From Nitrospinae bacterium CG11_big_fil_rev_8_21_14_0_20_45_15 (GTDB lineage Bacteria > Nitrospinota > Nitrospinia > Nitrospinales > VA-1): DNA of 64,000 bases. Numbering within the stretch: the first letter of the stretch is position 1; each line of letters opens with the position of its first letter. The notes below the pieces were generated by a model. That model made no database searches and was not told the origin of the DNA. It saw only the letters and a list, made by a program, of their open reading frames with translations. The DNA lies in NCBI GenBank assembly GCA_002787235.1, contig PCWG01000015.1:124001-188000 (forward strand), written 5' to 3'. The position numbers and the translations under genes were made by a program. Of this stretch, positions 33,358-40,777 are shown one piece after another.

Positions 33358-34665
33358 TCACAACAAATATGATAACATCGTGGCTATCCCCAAAAATGAG
33401 AAAAATCCAGCCACGTCTGTAACTGTCGTCAAAACGATGGAGGATGCAGTTGCCGGATCTTGTCCCAACCGAGTCAATATGATGGGAACAGAGGCACCTG
33501 CAAGCCCTGCCAGAACCATAGAAATTACCATAGAGATTCCTATGACCATCGACAATCCCCATGAACGACTCCAAAAATAAACACCCAAAGCGGTGGTCAA
33601 GGCAACAGCCACTCCATTTAAAAACCCTACCCACATTTCTTTGAAGACCACCGCTTTCCATTGACGGACACTGATCTCCTTCAGAGCCAATCCACGCATG
33701 GTAACGGCAAGGGCTTGAGCCCCTGTATTTCCCGATTGACCAGCAACAACCGGCAACAAAACAGCCAATGCGGTGAACTTGGCTATGGTTGCCTCAAATA
33801 AACCGACAACACTCGCCGCTAAAAATGCAGTCAATAAATTGATTTCCAACCAGGGCAATCGCTTTTTCACCGCAAACATAGGTTTGGACAGTGCTCTTTC
33901 ATCTTTGCCCACACCGAACATGGTTTGGATATCGACCGAAGCTCCTTCTTCAGCGGCTTTTACAAAAGCATCATGGCGGATTACCCCAATCAAACCGCCA
34001 TGAATATCTACAACGGGTAAACTGGAAAGTTTATAAATTTCCATTTTTTCAACCACTTCTTCTTTCGGATCTGTTGGATTTACGAAAGCTTTGATAGGCT
34101 TGGCCAGTTCGCTGAGTGCTTGTAAAGGTTCGGCAAGTGCAAAATCCTGCATTTCGACTCGGGAAACCAATTTATTTTGACCATTGACCAAATACAATGT
34201 TCGACTCGGTCTATGTGTTTGCTTTCGCAATCTTCTGAGACAATGTCTCACACTCATGTTTTCACGAAAGACATAAAAACGTGTTTCCATGAGCCTTCCT
34301 GCTGAATCTTCTGGATACGACATCAAAGTTTTAAAATCATTTTGTATGCCTGTATCCACTAATGCCAGCAACCTGTTTCGTTCCGTCTCTTCTAGCTTCC
34401 CAAGCAATTCAGTCATCAAACTTGGATTGGCATTTTCAAGAACCGCTTTGCTCACGTCGTCTGAGAAATTACTAAAAACAGAAGCCGCAAGATCTGGACT
34501 CAGGAATCCCAAAATATTAGCGACTAAATAAATTTGCTGACAGCTCAAAATCTTCGCACTGACATTAGGATCCAGCAGTTCCAGAACCTCTACAGCTTCA
34601 GACGGATGGTCGATAAAAAACTGCCGATTCAATGTGTCGATTGCGTGATTGGCTTTACCGGACAT
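33358..34665 (-). CDS. mgtE: MgtE-family magnesium transporter
   Basis: The 435-residue protein has the MgtE intracellular N domain (about 10-120), two CBS modules (about 130-245) and five membrane helices (about 270-435). The selectivity-filter signature is VLLPVVAGQSGNTGAQALAV. Magnesium binding to the N and CBS domains closes the channel. I start at 34665 (MSGKANH) after AAGGAG; an upstream start in the same frame would overlap the previous gene by 44 bases. The 11-base overlap with the upstream soluble MgtE-like gene suggests coupled translation. Confidence 0.93.
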   Translation of the reverse strand: MSGKANHAIDTLNRQFFIDHPSEAVEVLELLDPNVSAKILSCQQIYLVANILGFLSPDLAASVFSNFSDDVSKAVLENANPSLMTELLGKLEETERNRLLALVDTGIQNDFKTLMSYPEDSAGRLMETRFYVFRENMSVRHCLRRLRKQTHRPSRTLYLVNGQNKLVSRVEMQDFALAEPLQALSELAKPIKAFVNPTDPKEEVVEKMEIYKLSSLPVVDIHGGLIGVIRHDAFVKAAEEGASVDIQTMFGVGKDERALSKPMFAVKKRLPWLEINLLTAFLAASVVGLFEATIAKFTALAVLLPVVAGQSGNTGAQALAVTMRGLALKEISVRQWKAVVFKEMWVGFLNGVAVALTTALGVYFWSRSWGLSMVIGISMVISMVLAGLAGASVPIILTRLGQDPATASSIVLTTVTDVAGFFSFLGIATMLSYLL

Positions 34666-35512
34666 TGGTGGGCTCCTTTGAACTACTTGAGGTGTCAACG
34701 GTAGAGGTCGCTATCGATTGGATCAACCACTTCAAGGTAGAAATATAGGCATCAATCCCATCAATCAATACAGAATCCACATCAGTCGAAGCAGTGTCAC
34801 CTTCAACCGATTCAAATGCCTTTTTCAAATTTTTATGGGGCAACATACCAACAAATTTTTCCTTTCTGTTGACAACAGGAAGGGCTTCAAAGTCGTCCCA
34901 ATGAGGTAATGAATAAACCGAACGCATTGTCGCGCTATCCAAAATAGCTTTAAAATCACGATCAATGATTCTCGTAACAGGAATAGAATCTTTTGCAACA
35001 ATCAATCGCGAAAGTGTGAGTAATCCCAAAACGGTGCCATCTGAACGAATGACATACAATGAATATTCGGGTTCTCTCTTTGATAAACGGATAGCTTTCC
35101 TGACCTCCCCCACCAAGGCAGTCTCAGAAACAGAAAACATCTCAGAATCCATCCAGGCACCAACCAAGTCCTGAGGATAAGCCAGACGTTTTTTTAACTG
35201 TTTTTGCTTTTTAACCAACAGGTCTCTAAAAATATTTTGCCTTGCCGAATCAGGCATCAAACGTAGTAAAGATATCACCGCATCTGTTTTCATCACCTGT
35301 ATCAACTCCGACGATCTTTCAGAAGAAAAAGCAAGAAAGCATTGTGACGCGTATTGCGGTGAAACAGTTTCGAGAACCCGGGTGGCCTGAGGTAAAGGAA
35401 TTTCTTGCAAAAACGCGACCGTTTCTTTTACAGACAAACGCTCGAATACACTTGCGGCGTTTTCGGGATAACGCGTTAAATAACTTAATGTGAAAGGAAG
35501 AATATCACTCAT
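34655..35512 (-). CDS. Soluble MgtE-like protein: N domain plus CBS modules, no channel
   Basis: The 285-residue protein repeats only the regulatory half of MgtE: an N domain (VFERLSVKETVAFLQEIP and LRLMPDSARQNIF) and two CBS modules (VGEVRKAIRLSKREPEYSLYVI and LPHWDDFEALPVVNRKEKF). It has no membrane helices. ATG codons at 35515 and 35512 follow GGAGGC; I chose the second for spacing. It overlaps the mechanosensitive channel gene upstream and mgtE downstream, so the three are one operon. It may be a magnesium-sensing partner of MgtE. Confidence 0.85.
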   Translation of the reverse strand: MSDILPFTLSYLTRYPENAASVFERLSVKETVAFLQEIPLPQATRVLETVSPQYASQCFLAFSSERSSELIQVMKTDAVISLLRLMPDSARQNIFRDLLVKKQKQLKKRLAYPQDLVGAWMDSEMFSVSETALVGEVRKAIRLSKREPEYSLYVIRSDGTVLGLLTLSRLIVAKDSIPVTRIIDRDFKAILDSATMRSVYSLPHWDDFEALPVVNRKEKFVGMLPHKNLKKAFESVEGDTASTDVDSVLIDGIDAYISTLKWLIQSIATSTVDTSSSSKEPTNVR

Positions 35513-36347
35513 CATTGCCTCCTTCCTGGATGACAAGAAGCGACGGCTGAGAATGAAACATTTGTGCAGGGACAATCATTCTGCCATTCTCCGTGGATAA
35601 AACCATTGACGTCGGAGTCAATTCGAGAATCGTACCCTCAACATTTCCAAAAATTACACTTTGGCCCGGTTTGTAAACTTTTGCCAATTGATGCCCACTT
35701 ATTAGATTGCTCGCCAAATCCTTGGTTCCCAATCCCAGTGCCAGAGCCAAACTGCCCAGAAGAGAGCCCAGCGTTATTGATAACAAAGTGACGATGAAGC
35801 TGACTTGAATGCCTATCTGATCCAGACCAATAATGACGGCAGAAATTAAAATCGTCCCTTGGACAATTTTACCCAGAAATCGAGAGTAGGCAAAATTCGT
35901 CGCCTCGGTAGCCGACAGGGTGATATCCCGGCCCAACGCACTGAACAAAATCCCAAATACAATGATCAGAGCACCTGCCAGAATTTGCGGGAAATAGGTG
36001 ACTAACTGGTTCAACCAAAGTGAGAAAGCAGTCAATCCCAGAATTTCGGTTGCCGCTGTGGCAAAGAAAATCAAGGTTCCCCAAAAGAAAATTTTCCCAA
36101 ACAAATTTGCAAGTGTTTGCGAAAGTTCAAACCGGGACAATATTCCTTTAGAAAATAAACGGTTTAATATCTGATTGGAAACGGCTCCCAAGCGGATACT
36201 GAAAGCTCTCAATATTCGTGCAATGATCCAGCCCAAAAGCATCAATATAACAGCACCCATCAATTTGGGTGAAAATGCTATCAGCTGATCCCACCAAACT
36301 AAAAGTGTATTAGGGAGATCTTCGAGTGTCTTCGTTAACTCTTTCAT
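35505..36347 (-). CDS. MscS-type small mechanosensitive channel
   Basis: The 280-residue protein has about five hydrophobic helices. LMGAVILMLLGWIIARILRA and LAGALIIVFGILFSALGRDI are conserved helices of MscS homologues (TM_helix domain). LLGSLALALGLGTKDLASNLISGH-type sequence is the pore-lining helix TM3. The beta domain follows in YKPGQSVIFGNVEGTILELTPTSMVLSTENGR form, and the C-terminal part is short. It begins the operon with the soluble and membrane MgtE genes, hinting at linked control of osmotic and magnesium homeostasis. Confidence 0.88.
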   Translation of the reverse strand: MKELTKTLEDLPNTLLVWWDQLIAFSPKLMGAVILMLLGWIIARILRAFSIRLGAVSNQILNRLFSKGILSRFELSQTLANLFGKIFFWGTLIFFATAATEILGLTAFSLWLNQLVTYFPQILAGALIIVFGILFSALGRDITLSATEATNFAYSRFLGKIVQGTILISAVIIGLDQIGIQVSFIVTLLSITLGSLLGSLALALGLGTKDLASNLISGHQLAKVYKPGQSVIFGNVEGTILELTPTSMVLSTENGRMIVPAQMFHSQPSLLVIQEGGNDE

Positions 36348-36777
36348 ATAAAAACCTTATTAAAGAATTAGACTTCAGCGGAGAATATTTGGAATATGAA
36401 ATACCCATCGGGTAGACGTAAAATATTTTCAAGTCAGATTAAAAAATAGAATCTTTCCCCAAGATGTCACTTCCTGACATCTATTCAAGGTTTATGAAAG
36501 GTGATCGCTTAAAAAATGCGAAAAAATTCTTAATTATGCGGAGGATTTAACTGGAAGTGATAATTTTACAATCAATTTACAATCTATAAAGTAATCCAAT
36601 GAACAAACCACTCTACACTCAGAATACATTAGTTATTTAGAAAATTCATTGAAAAACATGAAATGATTGACTCAATATTTGAAGGAAAATACGGGGGGTT
36701 TCTGGATCATACAGACCTCATGACCACTGATCATTCGAACAAAAAATTGTACACAAACATGTTCAAATGGAAAGTAT
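36348..36777. other. Intergenic region without a supported gene, 430 bases
   Basis: This A/T-rich stretch lies upstream of the mscS-mgtE operon and downstream of a small minus-strand gene. A plus-strand frame at 36663-36860 is open but has no ribosome-binding site, biased composition and overlap with the next gene, so I reject it. The operon promoter should lie near 36350-36450 on the minus strand; I cannot pick a convincing one. Confidence 0.4.
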
Positions 36778-37044
36778 CTACGATAAAAATTCTTGTTTCC
36801 AGACGGTTTTTTTATCTTTATCTTTTATATAGGCGATTTCTTCTTCCCCATCTTCATTAAGGGTCAGGGGTTCGTCAGCGGTAACAACCATAGCAGAAAC
36901 TTTCTCCATATTTCCTCCAAGTTGTAAAAAAATCTGCTCGCCCTCTTCAAGAATCCGGCTTTTGAAGATGAACAAAAAATTATAATAGTGGGAAAAGTAC
37001 AAGGGGACGTCACCATACTTATCTAATACTTCTTCATCTTCCAT
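36778..37044 (-). CDS. Small acidic protein of unknown function
   Basis: The 88-residue protein starts at the ATG at 37044, a few bases after AAAGGTG; a TTG five codons upstream is also open. It is rich in Glu and Asp, with FLFIFKSRILEEGEQIFLQLGG in the middle and the end ADEPLTLNEDGEEEIAYIKDKDKK, suggesting a small beta-rich fold. No family is recognised. It follows the exported methionine-rich protein gene by four bases and is probably translated with it. Confidence 0.5.
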   Translation of the reverse strand: MEDEEVLDKYGDVPLYFSHYYNFLFIFKSRILEEGEQIFLQLGGNMEKVSAMVVTADEPLTLNEDGEEEIAYIKDKDKKTVWKQEFLS

Positions 37045-37048
37045 CGTT

Positions 37049-38167
37049 TCACCTTTCAACGACTCTCAGTCTAGCTACATAGCCTGGCTTTATCATATCA
37101 CCAGCTAATATTTTAGCGCGTGAAATGCCCGCTTGAGGATCCAAAATTTTGACCGCTCCCTGGAGAATAAATTCATCGCCAAGACTGACATGGCTGTCGG
37201 GATCTTTCCAATCAAATTTTACAGAGTACACATTAAACACTTCTCGAACAGTAACATTGGAATCTTTTCCAAGGTTGATCCAGGCTATTTTATTATTCTC
37301 ATCAATTGCTATAACTTGACCTTCAAGGGGAATCTGCTTTAGCCTGTTTTCAATTTTTTCCACAGCATCAGCAACGGCAGTGTTGAAACTGGAGCCCAAT
37401 GAAGTGAGTTCAAAATCTTTATTATTGTATGGCCATTCCTTAAGCATCTTGGAATCAAATCGCTTCTCTCCTCCTCTTACTTGCGACAGAATGTCACCTC
37501 GCCAAAGAACACTGCCCGTCATGGTGTCTAGCAATTCAATGTCAAATTTGATGCGAGAGGTTTCTACTGGGACCATGCCTGAATCATTGATCTCATCACT
37601 CAAAGGCATCACTTTAGACGAGGGTGAAAAGGTCCAGACCGAACCTCGTATTAAAATCTGTGCGGGATTAATGATCCTCTTTCTCAATCGTTTTTCAGTT
37701 GTCTCCATTCGTCTCGAATTCATATTCGCCAGATTCTTCTTCAGAGACTCTATTTTGTCATTACTCATTCCATCTGGAACGGAGGGTGCACCCATTTCCC
37801 CATTCATAGTGCCCATGTTCGTTGCAACAGCCTTGGGCATGGAACTATCATCCATCGCTGTGTGTCCCATTTTGAGATCCTCTTGCATAGACATTGGATT
37901 CAATTCCGCATCACTCAGTTGAAAATCAGGAATTACAAAATATCCTTTTTTCTGCAAAGTTTTACGAATTGAATCCGCAATCATGGTTCCAGGAGCATAA
38001 CTTTTATCCCAACCTGCAGGAGGACCAAAGTTTTCCACAGAAATCTTCTTGCGAAAATCATCCCCTCGGTACATTTCATTCGCATTGAGGACAGAAGTAA
38101 AAAACGCAATCATCAAGCTGATCACTAAGATAGAAATTGAGAATGTTTTTTTAATTTTTGTTTTCAT
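37049..38167 (-). CDS. Exported protein with CsgG/FlgT-like fold and methionine-rich insert
   Basis: The 372-residue protein has a signal peptide (about 1-29, ending SVLNA). Segments ISVENFGPP, ILIRGSVWTFSPSS, IKFDIELLDTMTGSVLWRGDI and FNTAVADAVEKIENRLKQIP resemble the domain of CsgG/FlgT/LpoB-like periplasmic proteins. There, a small adenine-nucleotide-like fold tracks a lipoprotein or flagellar base. The C-terminal EGQVIAIDENNKIAWINLGKDSNVTVREVFNVY resembles the FlgT C-domain. Residues 92-134 hold nine methionines, an unusual insert that could bind copper or be disordered. Family assignment is tentative. Confidence 0.6.
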   Translation of the reverse strand: MKTKIKKTFSISILVISLMIAFFTSVLNANEMYRGDDFRKKISVENFGPPAGWDKSYAPGTMIADSIRKTLQKKGYFVIPDFQLSDAELNPMSMQEDLKMGHTAMDDSSMPKAVATNMGTMNGEMGAPSVPDGMSNDKIESLKKNLANMNSRRMETTEKRLRKRIINPAQILIRGSVWTFSPSSKVMPLSDEINDSGMVPVETSRIKFDIELLDTMTGSVLWRGDILSQVRGGEKRFDSKMLKEWPYNNKDFELTSLGSSFNTAVADAVEKIENRLKQIPLEGQVIAIDENNKIAWINLGKDSNVTVREVFNVYSVKFDWKDPDSHVSLGDEFILQGAVKILDPQAGISRAKILAGDMIKPGYVARLRVVER

Positions 38168-38351
38168 CGTTTTTTCACAAGTTAAGAGCTATCTGTTATA
38201 GTATCGACCATCAGCACTAAAACTTCAAAATAATTGAGAACCAACATATTTATTTACTTAAAATCCAAAACTAAAACAAAAAAGGCATATTTATTACCCG
38301 TTTTATCTGTATGTATTGACCTTGAAATAAACCGTGAGTACAATATCCCCT

Positions 38352-39110
38352 ATGAAATTTACCAATCGAATTATTCCAGTTTTGCTTTCTGTTTTGAGTC
38401 TTTGTCTGCTCCTGCCTAACCCTTCTTTTTCGGAAGAAGCGGATATGGTTTTGATCAAAGAAGGTTGTTTTATGATGGGAACTGACAAAGTCTTCTGGTA
38501 CCACGATGAAGGGTGGGACAACGAAAGGGAGCGACCTACCCACAAAGTTTGCCTCGATAGCTTTTATATGGACAAATACGAAGCCTGGCAGGAAAAATGG
38601 GAAAAGATCATGGGCTATAATAATTCCACTTACAAAGGCCCCGATCTGCCTGTCTCAGGCATCGATTGGCGTTCAGCGCGCTCCTTCTGCAAGAGACAGG
38701 GGAAAAGACTGCCCACTGAAGCCGAATGGGAATATGCTGCGAGAGCAGGGAGTCAAACCATCAACCCTGAAGGTGATGCCATCAGCGATGATTATCTATG
38801 GTGGGGAGGCAATTCCTTCAGAACATACCCCAAAAGAGGGACCAAAAAGCCCAATGCCTGGGGTTTGTACGATATGATGGGGAGCGTGTGGGAGTGGGTC
38901 AATGACTGGTACTCCGTCAAGTACTATTCGGAGAGTCCTGAAAAAAATCCCCAAGGTCCAGAAATCCAACAAAGCTGGCACGTTATCAGAGGGGGCTCTT
39001 GGGTAGATGAAGAAAAAAACTTTCGCGTCACTATCAGAATGCGGGGCATGGCCGACGCTACAGAAGACTACTGGGTTGGGGTGAGATGTGCGAAATCTTT
39101 GGAAAAATAA
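38352..39110 (+). CDS. Exported FGE/SUMF1-fold protein (no FGE cysteines)
   Basis: The 252-residue protein has a signal peptide (about 1-27) and a formylglycine-generating-enzyme fold. Marks are MVLIKEGCFMMGTD, FYMDKYEAW, LPVSGIDWRSARSFCKRQGKRLPTEAEWEYAAR-type sequence, and HVIRGGSWVDEEKNFR followed by YWVGVRCAKS. True sulfatase-activating FGE needs two copper-binding cysteines after RGGS; this one has none there. It is therefore a member of the wider group, for example the EgtB/PvdO-like or structural versions. The GTG at 38334 is an alternative start. The gene is divergent from the methionine-rich exported protein. Confidence 0.85.
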   Translation: MKFTNRIIPVLLSVLSLCLLLPNPSFSEEADMVLIKEGCFMMGTDKVFWYHDEGWDNERERPTHKVCLDSFYMDKYEAWQEKWEKIMGYNNSTYKGPDLPVSGIDWRSARSFCKRQGKRLPTEAEWEYAARAGSQTINPEGDAISDDYLWWGGNSFRTYPKRGTKKPNAWGLYDMMGSVWEWVNDWYSVKYYSESPEKNPQGPEIQQSWHVIRGGSWVDEEKNFRVTIRMRGMADATEDYWVGVRCAKSLEK

Positions 39111-39156
39111 AATCTCTAACTTTTAAACTCTATCACCGCGTTCCCCCGCTACTATT

Positions 39157-39801
39157 TTGGACGCCAAGACTGCAAATCAACTCTATAAAAAGCTGCAAAA
39201 AAGCCTCCCTGATGCTAAATCTGAGCTTTACTATAATAACCATTTTGAGTTGTTGATTGCCGTTATACTGAGCGCACAGGCCACTGACAAATCGGTCAAC
39301 AAAGTTACCGAGCCTTTATTCAAACAGTATAAAACTCCCCAGGATTTCCTCGTATGCGGAGAAACAAAGCTCCGTAATTTGATCCGAACCATTGGCCTTG
39401 CTCCAACCAAAGCCAAAAATATCATCAAAACCTGTAAAATTCTCATAGAAGATCACGATGGAGAAATACCGTCCACAAGAATAGCTTTGGAAAAGCTACC
39501 CGGTGTGGGACGGAAAACTGCCAATGTCGTGTTAAACGAAGGATTTGGTCAAGCCACAATCGCAGTGGACACGCATGTCTATCGAGTCGCGAACCGAACC
39601 GGACTGGCACCAGGAAAAACGGTATTAGAAACCGAAAATAAACTCATCGAAAATACCCCCAAACAATGGCTTGCCTCTGCTCATCGATATCTTATCTTGC
39701 ACGGTAGATATGTCTGCACCGCTCGAAATTACAATTGCACGAATTGTGCGATTTTTGATGAGTGTCAATTTGAAGAAAAATCATTCAACAAAAACTTATA
39801 A
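39157..39801 (+). CDS. nth: Endonuclease III
   Basis: The 214-residue DNA glycosylase/AP lyase removes oxidised pyrimidines in base excision repair. It has the helix-hairpin-helix LPGVGRKTANVVL with the catalytic lysine, VDTHVYRVANRTGL with the catalytic aspartate, and the [4Fe-4S] loop with C-x6-C-x2-C-x5-C spacing in CTARNYNCTNCAIFDEC. Length and order match Nth. The only fitting start is a TTG at 39157, because no ATG is available before the conserved N-terminal helix. Confidence 0.95.
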   Translation: MDAKTANQLYKKLQKSLPDAKSELYYNNHFELLIAVILSAQATDKSVNKVTEPLFKQYKTPQDFLVCGETKLRNLIRTIGLAPTKAKNIIKTCKILIEDHDGEIPSTRIALEKLPGVGRKTANVVLNEGFGQATIAVDTHVYRVANRTGLAPGKTVLETENKLIENTPKQWLASAHRYLILHGRYVCTARNYNCTNCAIFDECQFEEKSFNKNL

Positions 39802-39890
39802 AAAAGACCCGTCATCGAGTATTCAAAGGCAGGCCAATTCAAACCTCTCTATTTTTTTGATGACAGACGCGCTTTAGGAAAATCCTGATA

Positions 39891-40640
39891 TTGAAATATT
39901 CTACCGTATTAAATCAATTGGAACGTTGTATCCATCCCGTCACAAGGTCTGATTTAAAGTTACAAGTACTCGGGAAATCCCTGAATGGCAGGCCGATCCT
40001 TAAAATTCAAATGGGGATACAAGGGCGCAGACGGATTTTACTCTCCGCAGGAATTCATGGCGATGAACCTGCGGGTATTTTCGCGATCCTGCAATTACTA
40101 GAGCAATCTCTTTTAGCACCTTATCTAAACCACTGGGAAATCATAATTCTGCCGTGCCTGAATCCAGATGGCTTTGAACAAGGCACACGCAACAATGCTG
40201 AAGACATAGATCTAAACCGGCAATTTAAGTTGTTGAATCCCCCGCTTGAAGTCAAACTGGCGCAATCCGTTTTCGACATTCCATTCGATCTGACGCTCGA
40301 ATTGCATGAGGATATCGATAGCCCCGGTTATTACCTGTACCAAAAATCCATAACTGGTAGCATAAATCATCAGTTGGGTAAAAAAATACTGCAAAAAATA
40401 ACAGCGATCATGCCGGTGAATCAACAAGCTGAAATTGACGGTATGCCGGCCACAAATGGAGTCATTGATCGTCTCAAAGACCCCGTGGAAATGGATTTTT
40501 GGCCCATGGCCTTGTTTTCGTTTCACAAAGGGACATCTTGTTGCTTTACCCTTGAAACGGCAAGCAAATTTCCAATGACGGATAGAGTAGCAGGGCACAG
40601 TCGGGCTGTCTTAACCGCATTGAACCACTTTCAATCCTGA
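39891..40640 (+). CDS. M14-type zinc carboxypeptidase/desuccinylase-like protein
   Basis: The 249-residue protein has M14 zinc motifs: SAGIHGDEPAGIFAI with H and E ligands, PCLNPDGFEQGTRNN, DLNRQF and LELHEDIDSPG. The C-terminal catalytic glutamate is in FTLETASKFPM. It starts at a TTG; AGGA lies upstream at a wide spacing. It is shorter than the aspartoacylase-like protein at 29945-30961 and lacks the lipoyl-type tail, so the two are different branches. No signal peptide is seen, so it is cytoplasmic. Substrate unknown. Confidence 0.82.
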   Translation: MKYSTVLNQLERCIHPVTRSDLKLQVLGKSLNGRPILKIQMGIQGRRRILLSAGIHGDEPAGIFAILQLLEQSLLAPYLNHWEIIILPCLNPDGFEQGTRNNAEDIDLNRQFKLLNPPLEVKLAQSVFDIPFDLTLELHEDIDSPGYYLYQKSITGSINHQLGKKILQKITAIMPVNQQAEIDGMPATNGVIDRLKDPVEMDFWPMALFSFHKGTSCCFTLETASKFPMTDRVAGHSRAVLTALNHFQS

Positions 40641-40777
40641 TAGAAATCCCCATCCCTCTTTCGATCACGCTATTTCAACCGTAAACAAATGACAAACTAA
40701 ATCTTTATAGTATAATGTAAAGATTTGACCCCAATAATAAAAATTTTCAAAATACTATCTTTCTCCTCTGAAAAATC

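Noticed and set aside
36663-36860. Open plus-strand frame of 65 codons
   Set aside because: No ribosome-binding site, biased residue composition and overlap with the better supported minus-strand gene at 36778-37044.
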